Below, in pieces: positions 30,319 to 38,642 of a DNA stretch of 64,000 bases (positions are counted from its first letter, which is position 1; each line of letters starts with the position of its first letter). The stretch lies in assembly GCA_025455885.1 (NCBI GenBank), contig JALOLR010000001.1, positions 71,441 through 135,440 of the forward strand, read 5' to 3'. Made by a program: the position numbers and the translations under genes. The DNA comes from Acidimicrobiales bacterium. Lineage in GTDB: Bacteria; Actinomycetota; Acidimicrobiia; Acidimicrobiales; Acidimicrobilacustridaceae. Below the pieces are notes generated by a model that did not search any database, was not told where the DNA came from, and saw only the letters and a program-made list of their open reading frames with translations.

Positions 30319-32472
30319 TCAGGCCGCGGTGCGACGTTCGCCGAGGAGGGCCAGCACCGTGCGAGCCGCGGTGGGGATGTTCGTCCCCGGTCCGAAGATC
30401 GCCGCCACCCCCGCCTCGGTGAGCATGTCGTAGTCCTGAGGCGGGATCACGCCGCCGCACACCACGAGCGTCTCGGTCGCGCCCGCCTTGCGCAGCTCCT
30501 CGATCAGCTGGGGCACCAGGGTCTTGTGGCCGGCGGCCTGGCTGGAGACGCCCACCACGTGGACGTCCTGCTCGACCGCGTCGCGGGCGGCCTCGGCCGG
30601 GGTCTGGAAGAGCGGGCCCATGTCGACGTCGAAGCCGAGGTCGGCGAAGGCGGTGGCGATCACCTTGGCGCCCCGGTCGTGGCCGTCCTGGCCCATCTTG
30701 GCCACCAGCATGCGGGGACGGCGGCCCTCGGCGGCCGCGAAGGCCTCGATCTCCTGTTGCAGCTCGGCGAAGTCGTCGTCGCCCTCGTAGGCGTGGCCGT
30801 ACACCCCGGCAATGGTACGGACCTCGGCCTTGTGGCGGCCGAACACCGCCTCCATCGCATCGGAGATCTCGCCGAGCGTCGCTCGCGCCCGGGCCGCCTC
30901 CACGGCGAGGGCGAGGGTGTTGCCGTCGCCACGGGCCCCCTCGGTGAGCGCGGCCAGCGCCGCCTGGCAGGCGGCGTCGTCGCGCTCGGCCCGGATCCGG
31001 CGCAGCTTGGCGATCTGGCCCTCGCGCACCGCGGTGTTGTCGATGTCGAGGACGTCGACCGTCTCGACGTGCTCGGGGACGTAGCGGTTGACGCCGACCA
31101 CCACGTCCTCGCCCCGGTCGACCCGGGCCTGGCGGCGGGCGGCCGATTCCTCGATGCGCAGCTTCGGCATGCCCGACTCGACGGCCTTGGTCATCCCGCC
31201 GAGCTCCTCGACCTCCTCGATGAGCGCCCAGGCGGCGTCGACGAGGTCCTCGGTGAGGGCCTCGACGTAGTAGCTGCCGCCGAGGGGGTCGACGGTGCGG
31301 GTGACGCCGGTCTCGTCGGCGAGGATCAGCTGGGTGTTGCGGGCGATCCGCGCCGAGAAGTCGGTGGGCAGGCCGAGCGCCTCGTCGAAGGCGTTGGTGT
31401 GCAGGCTCTGGGTGCCGCCGAGCACCGCGGCGAGGGCCTCGATGGTGGTGCGCACCACGTTGTTGTACGGGTCCTGTTCGGTGAGCGACACCCCGGAGGT
31501 CTGGCAGTGGGTGCGCAGCATGAGGGACTGGGGCTTCTTCGGCTCGAACTCGGACATGACCCGGTGCCACAGCACCCGGGCGGCGCGCAGCTTGGCGACC
31601 TCCATGAAGAAGTCCATGCCGATGGCGAAGAAGAACGACAGGCGGCCGGCGAAGGCGTCGACGTCGAGGCCCTTGGCGAGCGCCGCGCGCACGTACTCCT
31701 TGCCGTCGGCGATCGTGAAGGCCAGCTCCTGCACCGCCGTCGCCCCGGCCTCCTGCATGTGGTAGCCGGAGATCGAGATCGAGTTGAACCTGGGCATCTC
31801 CGTCGCCGTGTACTCGATGATGTCGGCGACGATCCGCATGCTCGGCCCGGGCGGGTAGATGTAGGTGTTGCGGACCATGAACTCCTTGAGGATGTCGTTC
31901 TGGATGGTCCCGGCGAGCACCGACCGGTCGACGCCCTGCTCCTCGCCGGCGACCACGAACATGGCGAGCACCGGGATGACCGCGCCGTTCATCGTCATCG
32001 ACACGCTCATCTGGTCGAGGGGGATCTCGTCGAAGAGGACCTTCATGTCCTCCACCGAGTCGATGGCCACACCGGCCTTGCCGACGTCGCCCACGACCCG
32101 GGGGTGGTCGGAGTCGTAGCCCCGGTGGGTGGCGAGGTCGAAGGCCACCGAGAGGCCTTTCTGCCCGGCGGCGAGGTTGCGGCGGTAGAAGGCGTTGGAT
32201 TCCTCCGCGGTGGAGAACCCGGCGTACTGGCGCACCGTCCACGGTCGACCCGTGTACATCGTGGCCCGCACGCCCCTGGTGAAGGGGGCGAAGCCGGGGA
32301 GCGTGTCGGTGTCGAGCGCCTCGGTGTCGAGCGCCGTGTAGAGGGGCTTCACGTCGATCCCCTCGGGGGTCGACGTGACGAGGGTCGCCGGGTCGGCCCC
32401 CTTCAGGTCCTTGCTGGCGGCCGCCGCCCAGTCGTCGAGGGTCGGCTCGGGGTTCTCGGCATGGGTGCTCAC
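30319..32472 (-). CDS. mutB: methylmalonyl-CoA mutase, catalytic subunit with B12 domain
   Basis: Interconverts methylmalonyl-CoA and succinyl-CoA, linking propionate, odd-chain and branched-chain catabolism to the TCA cycle. The 717-residue protein has the TIM-barrel part ([53 protein letters not shown]) and a C-terminal cobalamin domain with DGHDRGAKV, in which His598 should coordinate cobalt. Start chosen at GTG 32472, which keeps the conserved N-terminus and follows a TAGGCT by seven bases; upstream codons run into the divergent ABC gene. No small subunit (MutA) gene precedes it, unlike most actinobacteria, so it may act as a homodimer or have its partner elsewhere. Confidence 0.95.
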   Translation of the reverse strand: MSTHAENPEPTLDDWAAAASKDLKGADPATLVTSTPEGIDVKPLYTALDTEALDTDTLPGFAPFTRGVRATMYTGRPWTVRQYAGFSTAEESNAFYRRNLAAGQKGLSVAFDLATHRGYDSDHPRVVGDVGKAGVAIDSVEDMKVLFDEIPLDQMSVSMTMNGAVIPVLAMFVVAGEEQGVDRSVLAGTIQNDILKEFMVRNTYIYPPGPSMRIVADIIEYTATEMPRFNSISISGYHMQEAGATAVQELAFTIADGKEYVRAALAKGLDVDAFAGRLSFFFAIGMDFFMEVAKLRAARVLWHRVMSEFEPKKPQSLMLRTHCQTSGVSLTEQDPYNNVVRTTIEALAAVLGGTQSLHTNAFDEALGLPTDFSARIARNTQLILADETGVTRTVDPLGGSYYVEALTEDLVDAAWALIEEVEELGGMTKAVESGMPKLRIEESAARRQARVDRGEDVVVGVNRYVPEHVETVDVLDIDNTAVREGQIAKLRRIRAERDDAACQAALAALTEGARGDGNTLALAVEAARARATLGEISDAMEAVFGRHKAEVRTIAGVYGHAYEGDDDFAELQQEIEAFAAAEGRRPRMLVAKMGQDGHDRGAKVIATAFADLGFDVDMGPLFQTPAEAARDAVEQDVHVVGVSSQAAGHKTLVPQLIEELRKAGATETLVVCGGVIPPQDYDMLTEAGVAAIFGPGTNIPTAARTVLALLGERRTAA

Positions 32473-32479
32473 GGGCCGG

Positions 32480-32485
32480 AGCCTA
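32480..32485 (-). promoter_or_regulatory. candidate -10 (TAGGCT) for leaderless mutB
   Basis: On the minus strand TAGGCT ends seven bases before the GTG start of mutB. It shares its TA with the plus-strand hexamer at 32484-32489. Confidence 0.5.
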
Positions 32486-32489
32486 AGGT
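32484..32489 (+). promoter_or_regulatory. candidate -10 (TAAGGT) for leaderless fetA-like gene
   Basis: TAAGGT ends eight bases before the GTG at 32498. The ten bases AGCCTAAGGT (32480-32489) therefore hold two opposed hexamers whose central TA pair is shared, inside a gap of only 25 bases between divergent start codons. Confidence 0.5.
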
Positions 32490-32497
32490 CGGAGTCC

Positions 32498-33235
32498 GTG
32501 GGCGGGCCAGTGCTGTCGTACGCCGGTGTGGTCGTCACCGCGTCCGACGGGGCCGAGCTGTTGCACGGCGTCGACCTCGCCGTCCCCCGGGGGAGCCTCA
32601 CGGTCCTGGCCGGGGCGTCGGGCTCGGGGAAGTCCACCCTCCTCCGTCTCGCCAACCGCCTCGAGGTCCCGTCGGCCGGGCAGGTGCGCTTCGACGGGGT
32701 CGATCTCGCGACCATCGACCCGTTGGCGCTGCGTCGCCGGGTGGGCATGGTCTTCCAGCGGCCGACGCCGTTCGCCGGCACGGTGCGTGACAACCTGCTC
32801 GTCGCCGCAGCGGGGGCTTCGGACGGGGCCCTCGGCGACGCGCTCGCCCGGGTCGGGCTGGAGCCCGACCTGCTCGACCGTTCCGCCGACGATCTCTCGG
32901 GCGGGGAGGCCCAGCGGATGTGCCTCGCCCGGACGCTGCTCACCGGCCCCGAGGTGGTGCTGATGGACGAGGTGACCTCCTCGCTCGATCCCGCGGCTCG
33001 GCGGGGGGTCGAGGAGCTCGCCCGCCGGCTCGTCGACGACGGGCTCACCGTCGTGTGGGTGACCCACGACCTGCGTCAGGCCGAACGCCTCGGCGACCGG
33101 ATCGTCGTGCTCTCGGACGGGCGGGTGGCCGACGACGCGGGCCGCCGCCGGTTCCTCGCCGACCTCGACGGTTCGCTCGCTCCGGAGGTCCCGCCCGATC
33201 CCCACGACCCCTTCGACACGGAGCGCGGCCCGTGA
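32498..33235 (+). CDS. fetA: ABC transporter ATPase, FetA/YbbL type
   Basis: A 245-residue ATPase. It has Walker [10 protein letters not shown], the Q-loop [13 protein letters not shown], signature LSGGEAQR, Walker [13 protein letters not shown] and the switch VTHDL. With the UPF0014-type permease that overlaps it by four bases it matches E. coli FetAB (YbbLM), reported to export iron under oxidative stress. The GTG at 32498 is chosen because it gives a normal N-terminus and follows a well-placed TAAGGT. Substrate assignment rests on family similarity alone; phosphate-type PstB ATPases look similar in sequence, but the permease rules that out. Confidence 0.87.
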   Translation: MGGPVLSYAGVVVTASDGAELLHGVDLAVPRGSLTVLAGASGSGKSTLLRLANRLEVPSAGQVRFDGVDLATIDPLALRRRVGMVFQRPTPFAGTVRDNLLVAAAGASDGALGDALARVGLEPDLLDRSADDLSGGEAQRMCLARTLLTGPEVVLMDEVTSSLDPAARRGVEELARRLVDDGLTVVWVTHDLRQAERLGDRIVVLSDGRVADDAGRRRFLADLDGSLAPEVPPDPHDPFDTERGP

Positions 33236-34014
33236 GCACGACCGCCATCGGCCTGACCGGGCTGGCCGCCTCGCTGGTGCTGGTCGCCGTCGCGGTCGGG
33301 ATCTCGGCCTGGCAGCGACTCCGCCTCGGCCGGACGATCCTCTGGGCCGCCACCCGAGCGGCCGTCCAGCTCCTCGCCGTGGGGGCGGCGCTGGTGCTCG
33401 TCCTCGATCCCGACGCGTCGATCGCGTGGTCGTGGCTGTGGGTGGTGGCGATGGTCGCCTTCGCCGGGGTCACCGTGCGCCGCCGGGCCCCCGAGGTGCC
33501 CGGGATCCTGGGGTTGGCGGTCCTGGCCATGGCCGCGGTGGTGACGGTGAGCCTCGCGGTGATCTTCGGCCTGGGGATCTTCCCGGTCGAGGGGCGCACG
33601 ATCATCCCCATGGCGGGGATGATGATCGGCAACTCGATGACCGCGTCGGTGCTCGTGGCCCGGCGCGTCGTGGCGGAGCTGTCCGACCGGCGTGACGAGG
33701 TCGAGGCCCGGCTGGCGCTGGGTCAGCCCTGGCCCGTGGCGTCGCGGCCCTACGTCCGGTCGGCGCTGCGGACCGCCCTCATCCCCCAGATCGAGTCGAC
33801 CAAGTCCGTCGGCCTCGTCTTCCTGCCCGGCGCCATGACCGGCCTCATCCTGGCCGGTGTGGACGCCCAGGACGCCGTGCTGGTGCAGCTGGCCATCATG
33901 TACCTGATCCTCGGGTCGGTGGCGACCAGCGTCGCCGTCATCGGTCTCGGCCTCACCCGCCGGCTGTTCACCCCCGACCACCGACTGCGCCCCCTCGTCC
34001 GTCCGGTGACCTGA
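33232..34014 (+). CDS. fetB: UPF0014 membrane permease, FetB/YbbM type
   Basis: A 260-residue protein with seven or so hydrophobic helices. Family signatures are RLRLGRTILWAATRAAVQLL near the start, then GRTIIPMAGMMIGNSMTASV and STKSVGLVFLPGAMTGLILAG in the second half. It overlaps the ATPase gene by four bases (GTGA), so the two form a two-gene transporter. E. coli FetB works with FetA in iron export. The gene ends 47 bases before the flavin reductase, which has its own promoter. Confidence 0.87.
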   Translation: MSTTAIGLTGLAASLVLVAVAVGISAWQRLRLGRTILWAATRAAVQLLAVGAALVLVLDPDASIAWSWLWVVAMVAFAGVTVRRRAPEVPGILGLAVLAMAAVVTVSLAVIFGLGIFPVEGRTIIPMAGMMIGNSMTASVLVARRVVAELSDRRDEVEARLALGQPWPVASRPYVRSALRTALIPQIESTKSVGLVFLPGAMTGLILAGVDAQDAVLVQLAIMYLILGSVATSVAVIGLGLTRRLFTPDHRLRPLVRPVT

Positions 34015-34049
34015 GGCGCGGGGCCGACCGGCCCGGGGGAGCGCACCGC

Positions 34050-34055
34050 TAGCCT
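34050..34055 (+). promoter_or_regulatory. candidate -10 (TAGCCT) for leaderless flavin reductase gene
   Basis: TAGCCT ends six bases before the ATG at 34062, with no ribosome binding site between. This is one of the clearest leaderless arrangements in the window. Confidence 0.55.
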
Positions 34056-34061
34056 CTCGCC

Positions 34062-35420
34062 ATGGCCAGGCGCTTCGTGATCATCGGTGGCGGTCCGGCG
34101 GGCAACACCGCCGCCACCCACGCCGCCCGGCTGGGCGCCGAGGTCACCATGATCGAGCGCGACGTCATCGGAGGCGCGGCGCACCTCTGGGACTGCATCC
34201 CCTCCAAGGCGATGATCGCCACCGGGGGGACGCTGGCCCGCATGGGCAAGGCGAAGGGGATGGGGCTCCAGGACGTCGGCGCCCTGCTCGACTTCGAGGC
34301 GCTCGCCGAACGCATCCAGTCGATCGAGGGGCGTCTCGAGTACTCCACGGTGAGCCTGCTCGAGAGCCAGGGTGTCCGCCTCCTCCGCGGGACGGGCCGG
34401 CTCGTGGGACCCCGTGAGGTCGTGGCCGACACGGCCGAGGGCCCGGTCGAGATCGAGGCCGACGTCGTCGTCCTGTCCACCGGGAGCCGACCCCGGGTCC
34501 CCGACTGGGCCACGATCGACGGGAACCGGGTCCTCACCACCCGCGACGCCTACCCGCCCCCCGAGCTCCCCGAGCACCTCGTCGTCATCGGCTCCGGGGT
34601 CACCGGTGTCGAGTTCGTCCACATGTTCGCGTCGTTCGGGTGTCGGATCACCCTCATCGTGAGCCGGCAGCAGGTGCTCCCACAGAAGGACCCGGAGGTC
34701 GCAGCGGCGCTCGAGGACGACTTCCTCGAGCGGGGCGTCCGTCTGTACAAGGGCGCCCGGGCGACCTCGATCGAGGTGGGCGACGACGATGTCAACGTGG
34801 TCTGCGACGACGGTCGCCAGGCCCGGGGCAGCCACGCCCTGCTCGCCATCGGGTCCGTCCCCAACTCCGAGGGCCTCGGTCTCGAGGCCGCCGGTGTCGA
34901 GCACCGTGACGGCTACGTGGTCGTGGACCACAACTGCCTGTCGTCGGTGCCCGGCATCTACGCCGCCGGTGACCTGTCCGGCAGGCTGCCGCTGTCCTCG
35001 GTGGCGTCGATGCAGGGCCGCAAGATCGCCGAGCACGCCATGGGCGTCCACGGCGGCGTGCACCGCCACCTCGACTACGACAAGGCCGCCTCGGCGATCT
35101 TCACGGTCCCCGAGATCGCCGACGTCGGTCTCGCCGAGGCCGACGCCTTCGCCGAGGGTCGCAAGATCCGGGTCACCAAGGTGCCGTTCTCGGCGAACGC
35201 CAAGGCCCTCATCGAGAACGACTCGCGGGGCTTCGTGAAGATCATCTCGGACCCGGCCACCGGCGTCATCCTCGGGGGTTCGATCGTGGGGCGCCGCGCC
35301 GCCGAGCTCATCTCGGTGATCGCCCTCGCCGTCACCGCCGGGCTGCGGGTGCACGACATCTACGAGAGCCTCCTCGTGCACCCCACGCTCGCCGAGGCGC
35401 TGTCCGACGCCGCCGAGTGA
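34062..35420 (+). CDS. pyridine nucleotide-disulfide oxidoreductase family flavoprotein lacking one redox Cys (LpdA-like)
   Basis: A 452-residue FAD/NAD(P) protein with FAD motif VIIGGGPAGNTAATHAA at the N-terminus, a second Rossmann motif VVIGSGVTGVEFVHMF and the FAD-closing GIYAAGDLSG. The region that normally carries the C-x4-C redox pair reads GGAAHLWDCIPSK, with Ala40 in place of the first Cys and only Cys45 left. The C-terminal catalytic pair HPTLAE is kept. Mycobacterium tuberculosis LpdA (Rv3303c) has the same loss and, as I recall, reduces quinones rather than lipoamide. It is therefore probably an NAD(P)H:quinone-type reductase and not a true dihydrolipoyl dehydrogenase. No 2-oxoacid dehydrogenase genes are nearby. 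Confidence 0.87.
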   Translation: MARRFVIIGGGPAGNTAATHAARLGAEVTMIERDVIGGAAHLWDCIPSKAMIATGGTLARMGKAKGMGLQDVGALLDFEALAERIQSIEGRLEYSTVSLLESQGVRLLRGTGRLVGPREVVADTAEGPVEIEADVVVLSTGSRPRVPDWATIDGNRVLTTRDAYPPPELPEHLVVIGSGVTGVEFVHMFASFGCRITLIVSRQQVLPQKDPEVAAALEDDFLERGVRLYKGARATSIEVGDDDVNVVCDDGRQARGSHALLAIGSVPNSEGLGLEAAGVEHRDGYVVVDHNCLSSVPGIYAAGDLSGRLPLSSVASMQGRKIAEHAMGVHGGVHRHLDYDKAASAIFTVPEIADVGLAEADAFAEGRKIRVTKVPFSANAKALIENDSRGFVKIISDPATGVILGGSIVGRRAAELISVIALAVTAGLRVHDIYESLLVHPTLAEALSDAAE

Positions 35421-35433
35421 GACGACCCCGCCG

Positions 35434-35967
35434 ATGAGCCCCGACGCCCAGGACCGGCCACCCGAGCCCGCCGCCTCGACCCAGCGCCCCCGCAAGCTGC
35501 CCGAGGCCAAGGACTTCCCGAAGACGGGGCCGAACAGCCTCGCCGCCCCCGGCCCGCGGTTCGGGGCCCGGGGGGTCGACCTCGCCATCGTCGTCACGCC
35601 GGCGCTGATCGTGGCCGCGCTCTCGGTCACCGCCCGTGGCGACCAGGTGGAGATCGACGCGCCGACGTGGCTGCCGTGGCTGGTGCTGGGTGTGGCGGTG
35701 GCCTACGAGTTCGCGTTGCTGGCGATCTGGGGTCGCACCGTCGGCAAGTGGGTGTTCGGCCTCCGGGTGGCGCGCTACACCGACGGTCGGCGGCCCCAGC
35801 CGTCCCAGGCCATCCTGCGGGCGTTGGTGCCGTGGGCGCCGCTGGCCCTGCCGCTGCCCTTCGCCTCGGCGTTCGTGCTCGGTCTTTACGCCACCGGTGC
35901 GGGAGGTTCGCTCCACCGCGGCGTGCCCGACCAGGCCGCCGGCACCGTGGTGATCGCCACCCGTTGA
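35434..35967 (+). CDS. RDD family membrane protein
   Basis: A 177-residue protein. The RDD signature is present: GPRFGARGVDLAIVV (first Arg/Asp region and helix one), then TVGKWVFGLRVARYTDGRRP between helices two and three. The first 40 residues are charged and Pro-rich. Function of the family is mostly unknown; some members are linked to ion exchange. ATG start 13 bases after the flavoprotein gene, so probably cotranscribed with it. It converges on the carboxylase gene. Confidence 0.85.
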   Translation: MSPDAQDRPPEPAASTQRPRKLPEAKDFPKTGPNSLAAPGPRFGARGVDLAIVVTPALIVAALSVTARGDQVEIDAPTWLPWLVLGVAVAYEFALLAIWGRTVGKWVFGLRVARYTDGRRPQPSQAILRALVPWAPLALPLPFASAFVLGLYATGAGGSLHRGVPDQAAGTVVIATR

Positions 35968-35998
35968 GCGTCGCGGGGTCGGGCGCAGGACCTGCGGG

Positions 35999-36013
35999 GG
36001 CGGCGGGGCCGCC
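35999..36013. terminator. hairpin between convergent RDD and carboxylase genes
   Basis: GGCGGC (35999-36004) and GCCGCC (36008-36013) form a 6-bp stem with a 3-base loop in the 45-base convergent gap. It overlaps the stop codon of the carboxylase gene and could serve both strands. Confidence 0.4.
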
Positions 36014-37788
36014 TATTCGATGACGACGACGACGTCGCCGGAGCCGACCGAGTCGCCCGCCGCGACCTTGATCTCGGTGACCGTCCCGGCCTTGTCGGCG
36101 GTGATGTTGTTCTCCATCTTCATGGCCTCGAGCACGCAGACGGTCGCGCCCGCCTCCACCTCCTGGCCCACCTCGACGAGCACCTTCACGATGGTGCCCT
36201 GCATGGGCACGGCGACGGCCCCCGATCCGCCCCCGGCGACGGCTCCGCCCCCCGACCCGCCGCGGCGCGTCCGGGCCGGTCCGGCGGCGCCGGGCGCACC
36301 GGCGGCGACGACGGCGCCGGCCTGGCTCTCGGGGATGAACATCTTCACCGCGAACCGACGCCCGTCGACCTCGACGTCGACGTCGCGCTGCACCTTCGCC
36401 TCGGCGGGGTCGCCGTCGCCGGCCACCGGTGCCGAGTCGACGGCGCTCAGGTCGAGGACGTCCTCCACCCACTTGGTGGAGTGCTCGGCGGCCGCGAAGT
36501 CGGGGTGCTCGAGGATGGCGATGTCGGCGGGGATGGTCGTGGCGATCCCCTCGATGCGGAACTCGCGCAGCGCCCGCAGCGTCCTGGCGATCGCCGTCGG
36601 GCGGTCCTCGCCCCAGCAGATGAGCTTGCCGACGAGGTTGTCGTAGTACTGGCTCACCTCGTCACCGGACTCGTAGCCCCCGTCCCAGCGGGTCCCGAAG
36701 CCCGCCGGTGGCACGAGGGTGGTGATCGGGCCGGGGGAGGGGAGGAACTTGCCGCCCGCGACGTTCTCGGCGTTGATCCGGATCTCGATGGCGTGGCCCG
36801 ACAGCACGATGTCGTCCTGTCCGAACGACAGGGGCTCACCGGCGGCGACCCGGAGCTGCTCGGCCACGAGGTCGATGCCCGAGACCATCTCGGTGACCGG
36901 GTGCTCGACCTGGAGCCGGGTGTTCATCTCGAGGAAGTAGAACTCGCCGTCCTGGTAGAGGAACTCGACCGTGCCGGCGTTGACGTAGCCGCACGCCTTG
37001 GCGACCTTCACCGCCGCGTCACCCATGGCCTGGCGGACGTCGGCGGGGAAGGCCGGTGCCGGGCTCTCCTCGACGAGCTTCTGGTGACGGCGCTGGGCCG
37101 AGCAGTCCCGCTCGGCGACCCACACGCAGTTGCCGTGCGTGTCGGCGATGACCTGCATCTCGATGTGGCGCGGCCAGGTGAGGTAGCGCTCGACGTAGCA
37201 CTCGTCGCGGCCGAACCCCTTCAGGGCCTCGCTCTGGGCCGAGGCGAGCGCCTCCTCGGCGTCGCCCGCGGCGTGCACGACGCGCATGCCCCGGCCGCCA
37301 CCGCCGTAGGCGGCCTTGATCGCCACCGGCCACCCGTGCTCCTCGCCGAAGGCGACGATCTCGGTGTGGTCCTTCAGGAACTCGGTCGTCCCGGGCACCC
37401 CGGCCACCCCGGCGGCCTGCGCGGCGATGCGGCTCGACACCTTGTCGCCCATCACCTCGATGGCGCCCGGGGGCGGTCCCACGAAGGCCACGCCCCGCTC
37501 GGTGATCGCCCGGGCGAAGTCGGTGTTCTCCGAGAAGAACCCGTAGCCCGGGTGCACGGCGTCGGCGCCGCTGCGCTCGATCACGTCGAGGATGGCCCCG
37601 GTGTTGAGGTAGCTCTCGGCGGCGGTCTGCCCCCCGAGTGCGTAGGCCTCGTCGGCGAGGCGGACGTGCAGGGCGTCACGGTCGAGGTCGGAGTACACGG
37701 CCACCGTGGCGATGCCCATTTCCTGGCAGGCACGGATGACGCGTACGGCGATCTCGCCGCGGTTGGCGATGAGGACCTTGTTGAGCAC
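36013..37788 (-). CDS. acyl-CoA carboxylase alpha subunit (biotin carboxylase plus BCCP)
   Basis: Carboxylates biotin with ATP and bicarbonate and carries it to a beta subunit that makes malonyl-CoA or methylmalonyl-CoA. The 591-residue protein has a biotin carboxylase domain (LIANRGEIAVRVIRACQE, the ATP-grasp GGGGRGMRVV, EMNTRLQVEHPVTEMVSG) in residues 1-450. A Pro/Ala/Gly-rich linker follows, then a C-terminal biotinyl domain with EAMKMENN whose Lys is biotinylated. The GTG at 37788 gives the canonical VLNKVLIANRGE start. No carboxyltransferase gene is adjacent, but the divergent neighbour is biotin ligase. It probably serves propionyl-CoA or acetyl-CoA; the nearby mutase favours propionyl-CoA. 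Confidence 0.94.
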   Translation of the reverse strand: MLNKVLIANRGEIAVRVIRACQEMGIATVAVYSDLDRDALHVRLADEAYALGGQTAAESYLNTGAILDVIERSGADAVHPGYGFFSENTDFARAITERGVAFVGPPPGAIEVMGDKVSSRIAAQAAGVAGVPGTTEFLKDHTEIVAFGEEHGWPVAIKAAYGGGGRGMRVVHAAGDAEEALASAQSEALKGFGRDECYVERYLTWPRHIEMQVIADTHGNCVWVAERDCSAQRRHQKLVEESPAPAFPADVRQAMGDAAVKVAKACGYVNAGTVEFLYQDGEFYFLEMNTRLQVEHPVTEMVSGIDLVAEQLRVAAGEPLSFGQDDIVLSGHAIEIRINAENVAGGKFLPSPGPITTLVPPAGFGTRWDGGYESGDEVSQYYDNLVGKLICWGEDRPTAIARTLRALREFRIEGIATTIPADIAILEHPDFAAAEHSTKWVEDVLDLSAVDSAPVAGDGDPAEAKVQRDVDVEVDGRRFAVKMFIPESQAGAVVAAGAPGAAGPARTRRGGSGGGAVAGGGSGAVAVPMQGTIVKVLVEVGQEVEAGATVCVLEAMKMENNITADKAGTVTEIKVAAGDSVGSGDVVVVIE

Positions 37789-37792
37789 GCCA

Positions 37793-37798
37793 TATGGT
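37793..37798 (+). promoter_or_regulatory. candidate -10 (TATGGT) for leaderless birA
   Basis: TATGGT ends seven bases before the GTG at 37806. It is part of the palindrome CCATATGG (37790-37797). On the minus strand the matching TATGGC is too close to the carboxylase GTG for leaderless initiation. Confidence 0.4.
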
Positions 37799-37805
37799 GG
37801 CAGAT

Positions 37806-38618
37806 GTGAAGGGTGCCTCCGCCACATCGAGACTGACCGCCACCCGGTTCCGCGACGTCCGGTGGGTCGACGAGACGGGTTCGACCAACGCCGACCTGCT
37901 CGACGCCGCCGCCGAGGGCGCCGAGGAGGGTCTCGTCCTGGTCGCCGAGCACCAGCGGGCGGGGAGGGGCCGCCTCGACCGGACGTGGGAGGCGCCGCCG
38001 GGCTCGTCGCTGCTGGTCTCTGTGCTGCTCCGGCCCCGTCTGGCGGTCGCCGACGCCCACCTCGTCACGTCGGCCACCGCGCTGGCGGCCATCGACGCCT
38101 GCCACGCCGTGGCCGGGATCCGCCCCGGGCTCAAGTGGCCGAACGACCTCGTGGCGGTGGCCGGGGACCGCCACGCCGGCAAGAAGCTGGGCGGCATCCT
38201 CGCCGAGTCCCGCCTCGACGGCGCCGAGGTGGAGGCGCTCGTGGTGGGCATGGGCCTCAACGTCAACTGGCCCGTCGACCTCCCCGCCGAGCTCGTCGAC
38301 GTCGCCACCTCCGTCAACCACGTCGTGGGTCACGACGTGGACCGCGAGGACCTGCTCGTGGCCTGGCTGGAACGCCTCGACGGCCGCCTCGACGAGCTCA
38401 CCACGGCGGAGGGGCGCGCCCGTCTCGACGCCGCCGTCCGGTCCGCGTCGGCCACCCTCGGTCGATCGGTCCGGGTCGAGCTCCCCGACGGATCGCACGT
38501 CGAGGGACGGGCCGTCGACGTCGATCCCGACGGTCGCCTCGTCGTCGACCGCGACGACGGTGACGACGTGCTCCGGGTGAGCGTCGGCGACGTCGTGCAC
38601 CTCCGCCACCGGGCCTGA
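37806..38618 (+). CDS. birA: biotin--[acetyl-CoA-carboxylase] ligase
   Basis: Activates biotin to biotinyl-AMP and attaches it to the BCCP lysine of acyl-CoA carboxylase or pyruvate carboxylase. The 270-residue protein lacks the N-terminal DNA-binding domain of E. coli BirA, so it is a class I, non-repressor ligase. It has DETGSTNADLL, the biotin loop EHQRAGRGRLDRTW, LKWPNDL and KLGGILAE in the catalytic domain, then a C-terminal SH3-like domain. GTG 37806 is chosen because a TATGGT ends seven bases before it; an in-frame ATG at 37794 would overlap that hexamer. It diverges from its probable substrate gene by only 17 bases. Confidence 0.93.
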   Translation: MKGASATSRLTATRFRDVRWVDETGSTNADLLDAAAEGAEEGLVLVAEHQRAGRGRLDRTWEAPPGSSLLVSVLLRPRLAVADAHLVTSATALAAIDACHAVAGIRPGLKWPNDLVAVAGDRHAGKKLGGILAESRLDGAEVEALVVGMGLNVNWPVDLPAELVDVATSVNHVVGHDVDREDLLVAWLERLDGRLDELTTAEGRARLDAAVRSASATLGRSVRVELPDGSHVEGRAVDVDPDGRLVVDRDDGDDVLRVSVGDVVHLRHRA

Positions 38619-38642
38619 GCCGGCGTCGGCGGCGCGTCGTCC

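Noticed and set aside
32473-32497. Cobalamin riboswitch sought before the methylmalonyl-CoA mutase gene
   Set aside because: Only 25 bases separate the divergent starts and the gene looks leaderless, so there is no room.
29941-32790. 949-codon plus-strand frame opposite meaB and mutB
   Set aside because: The minus-strand mutase and MeaB are unmistakable; the plus frame only joins the fetA-like gene region by chance.
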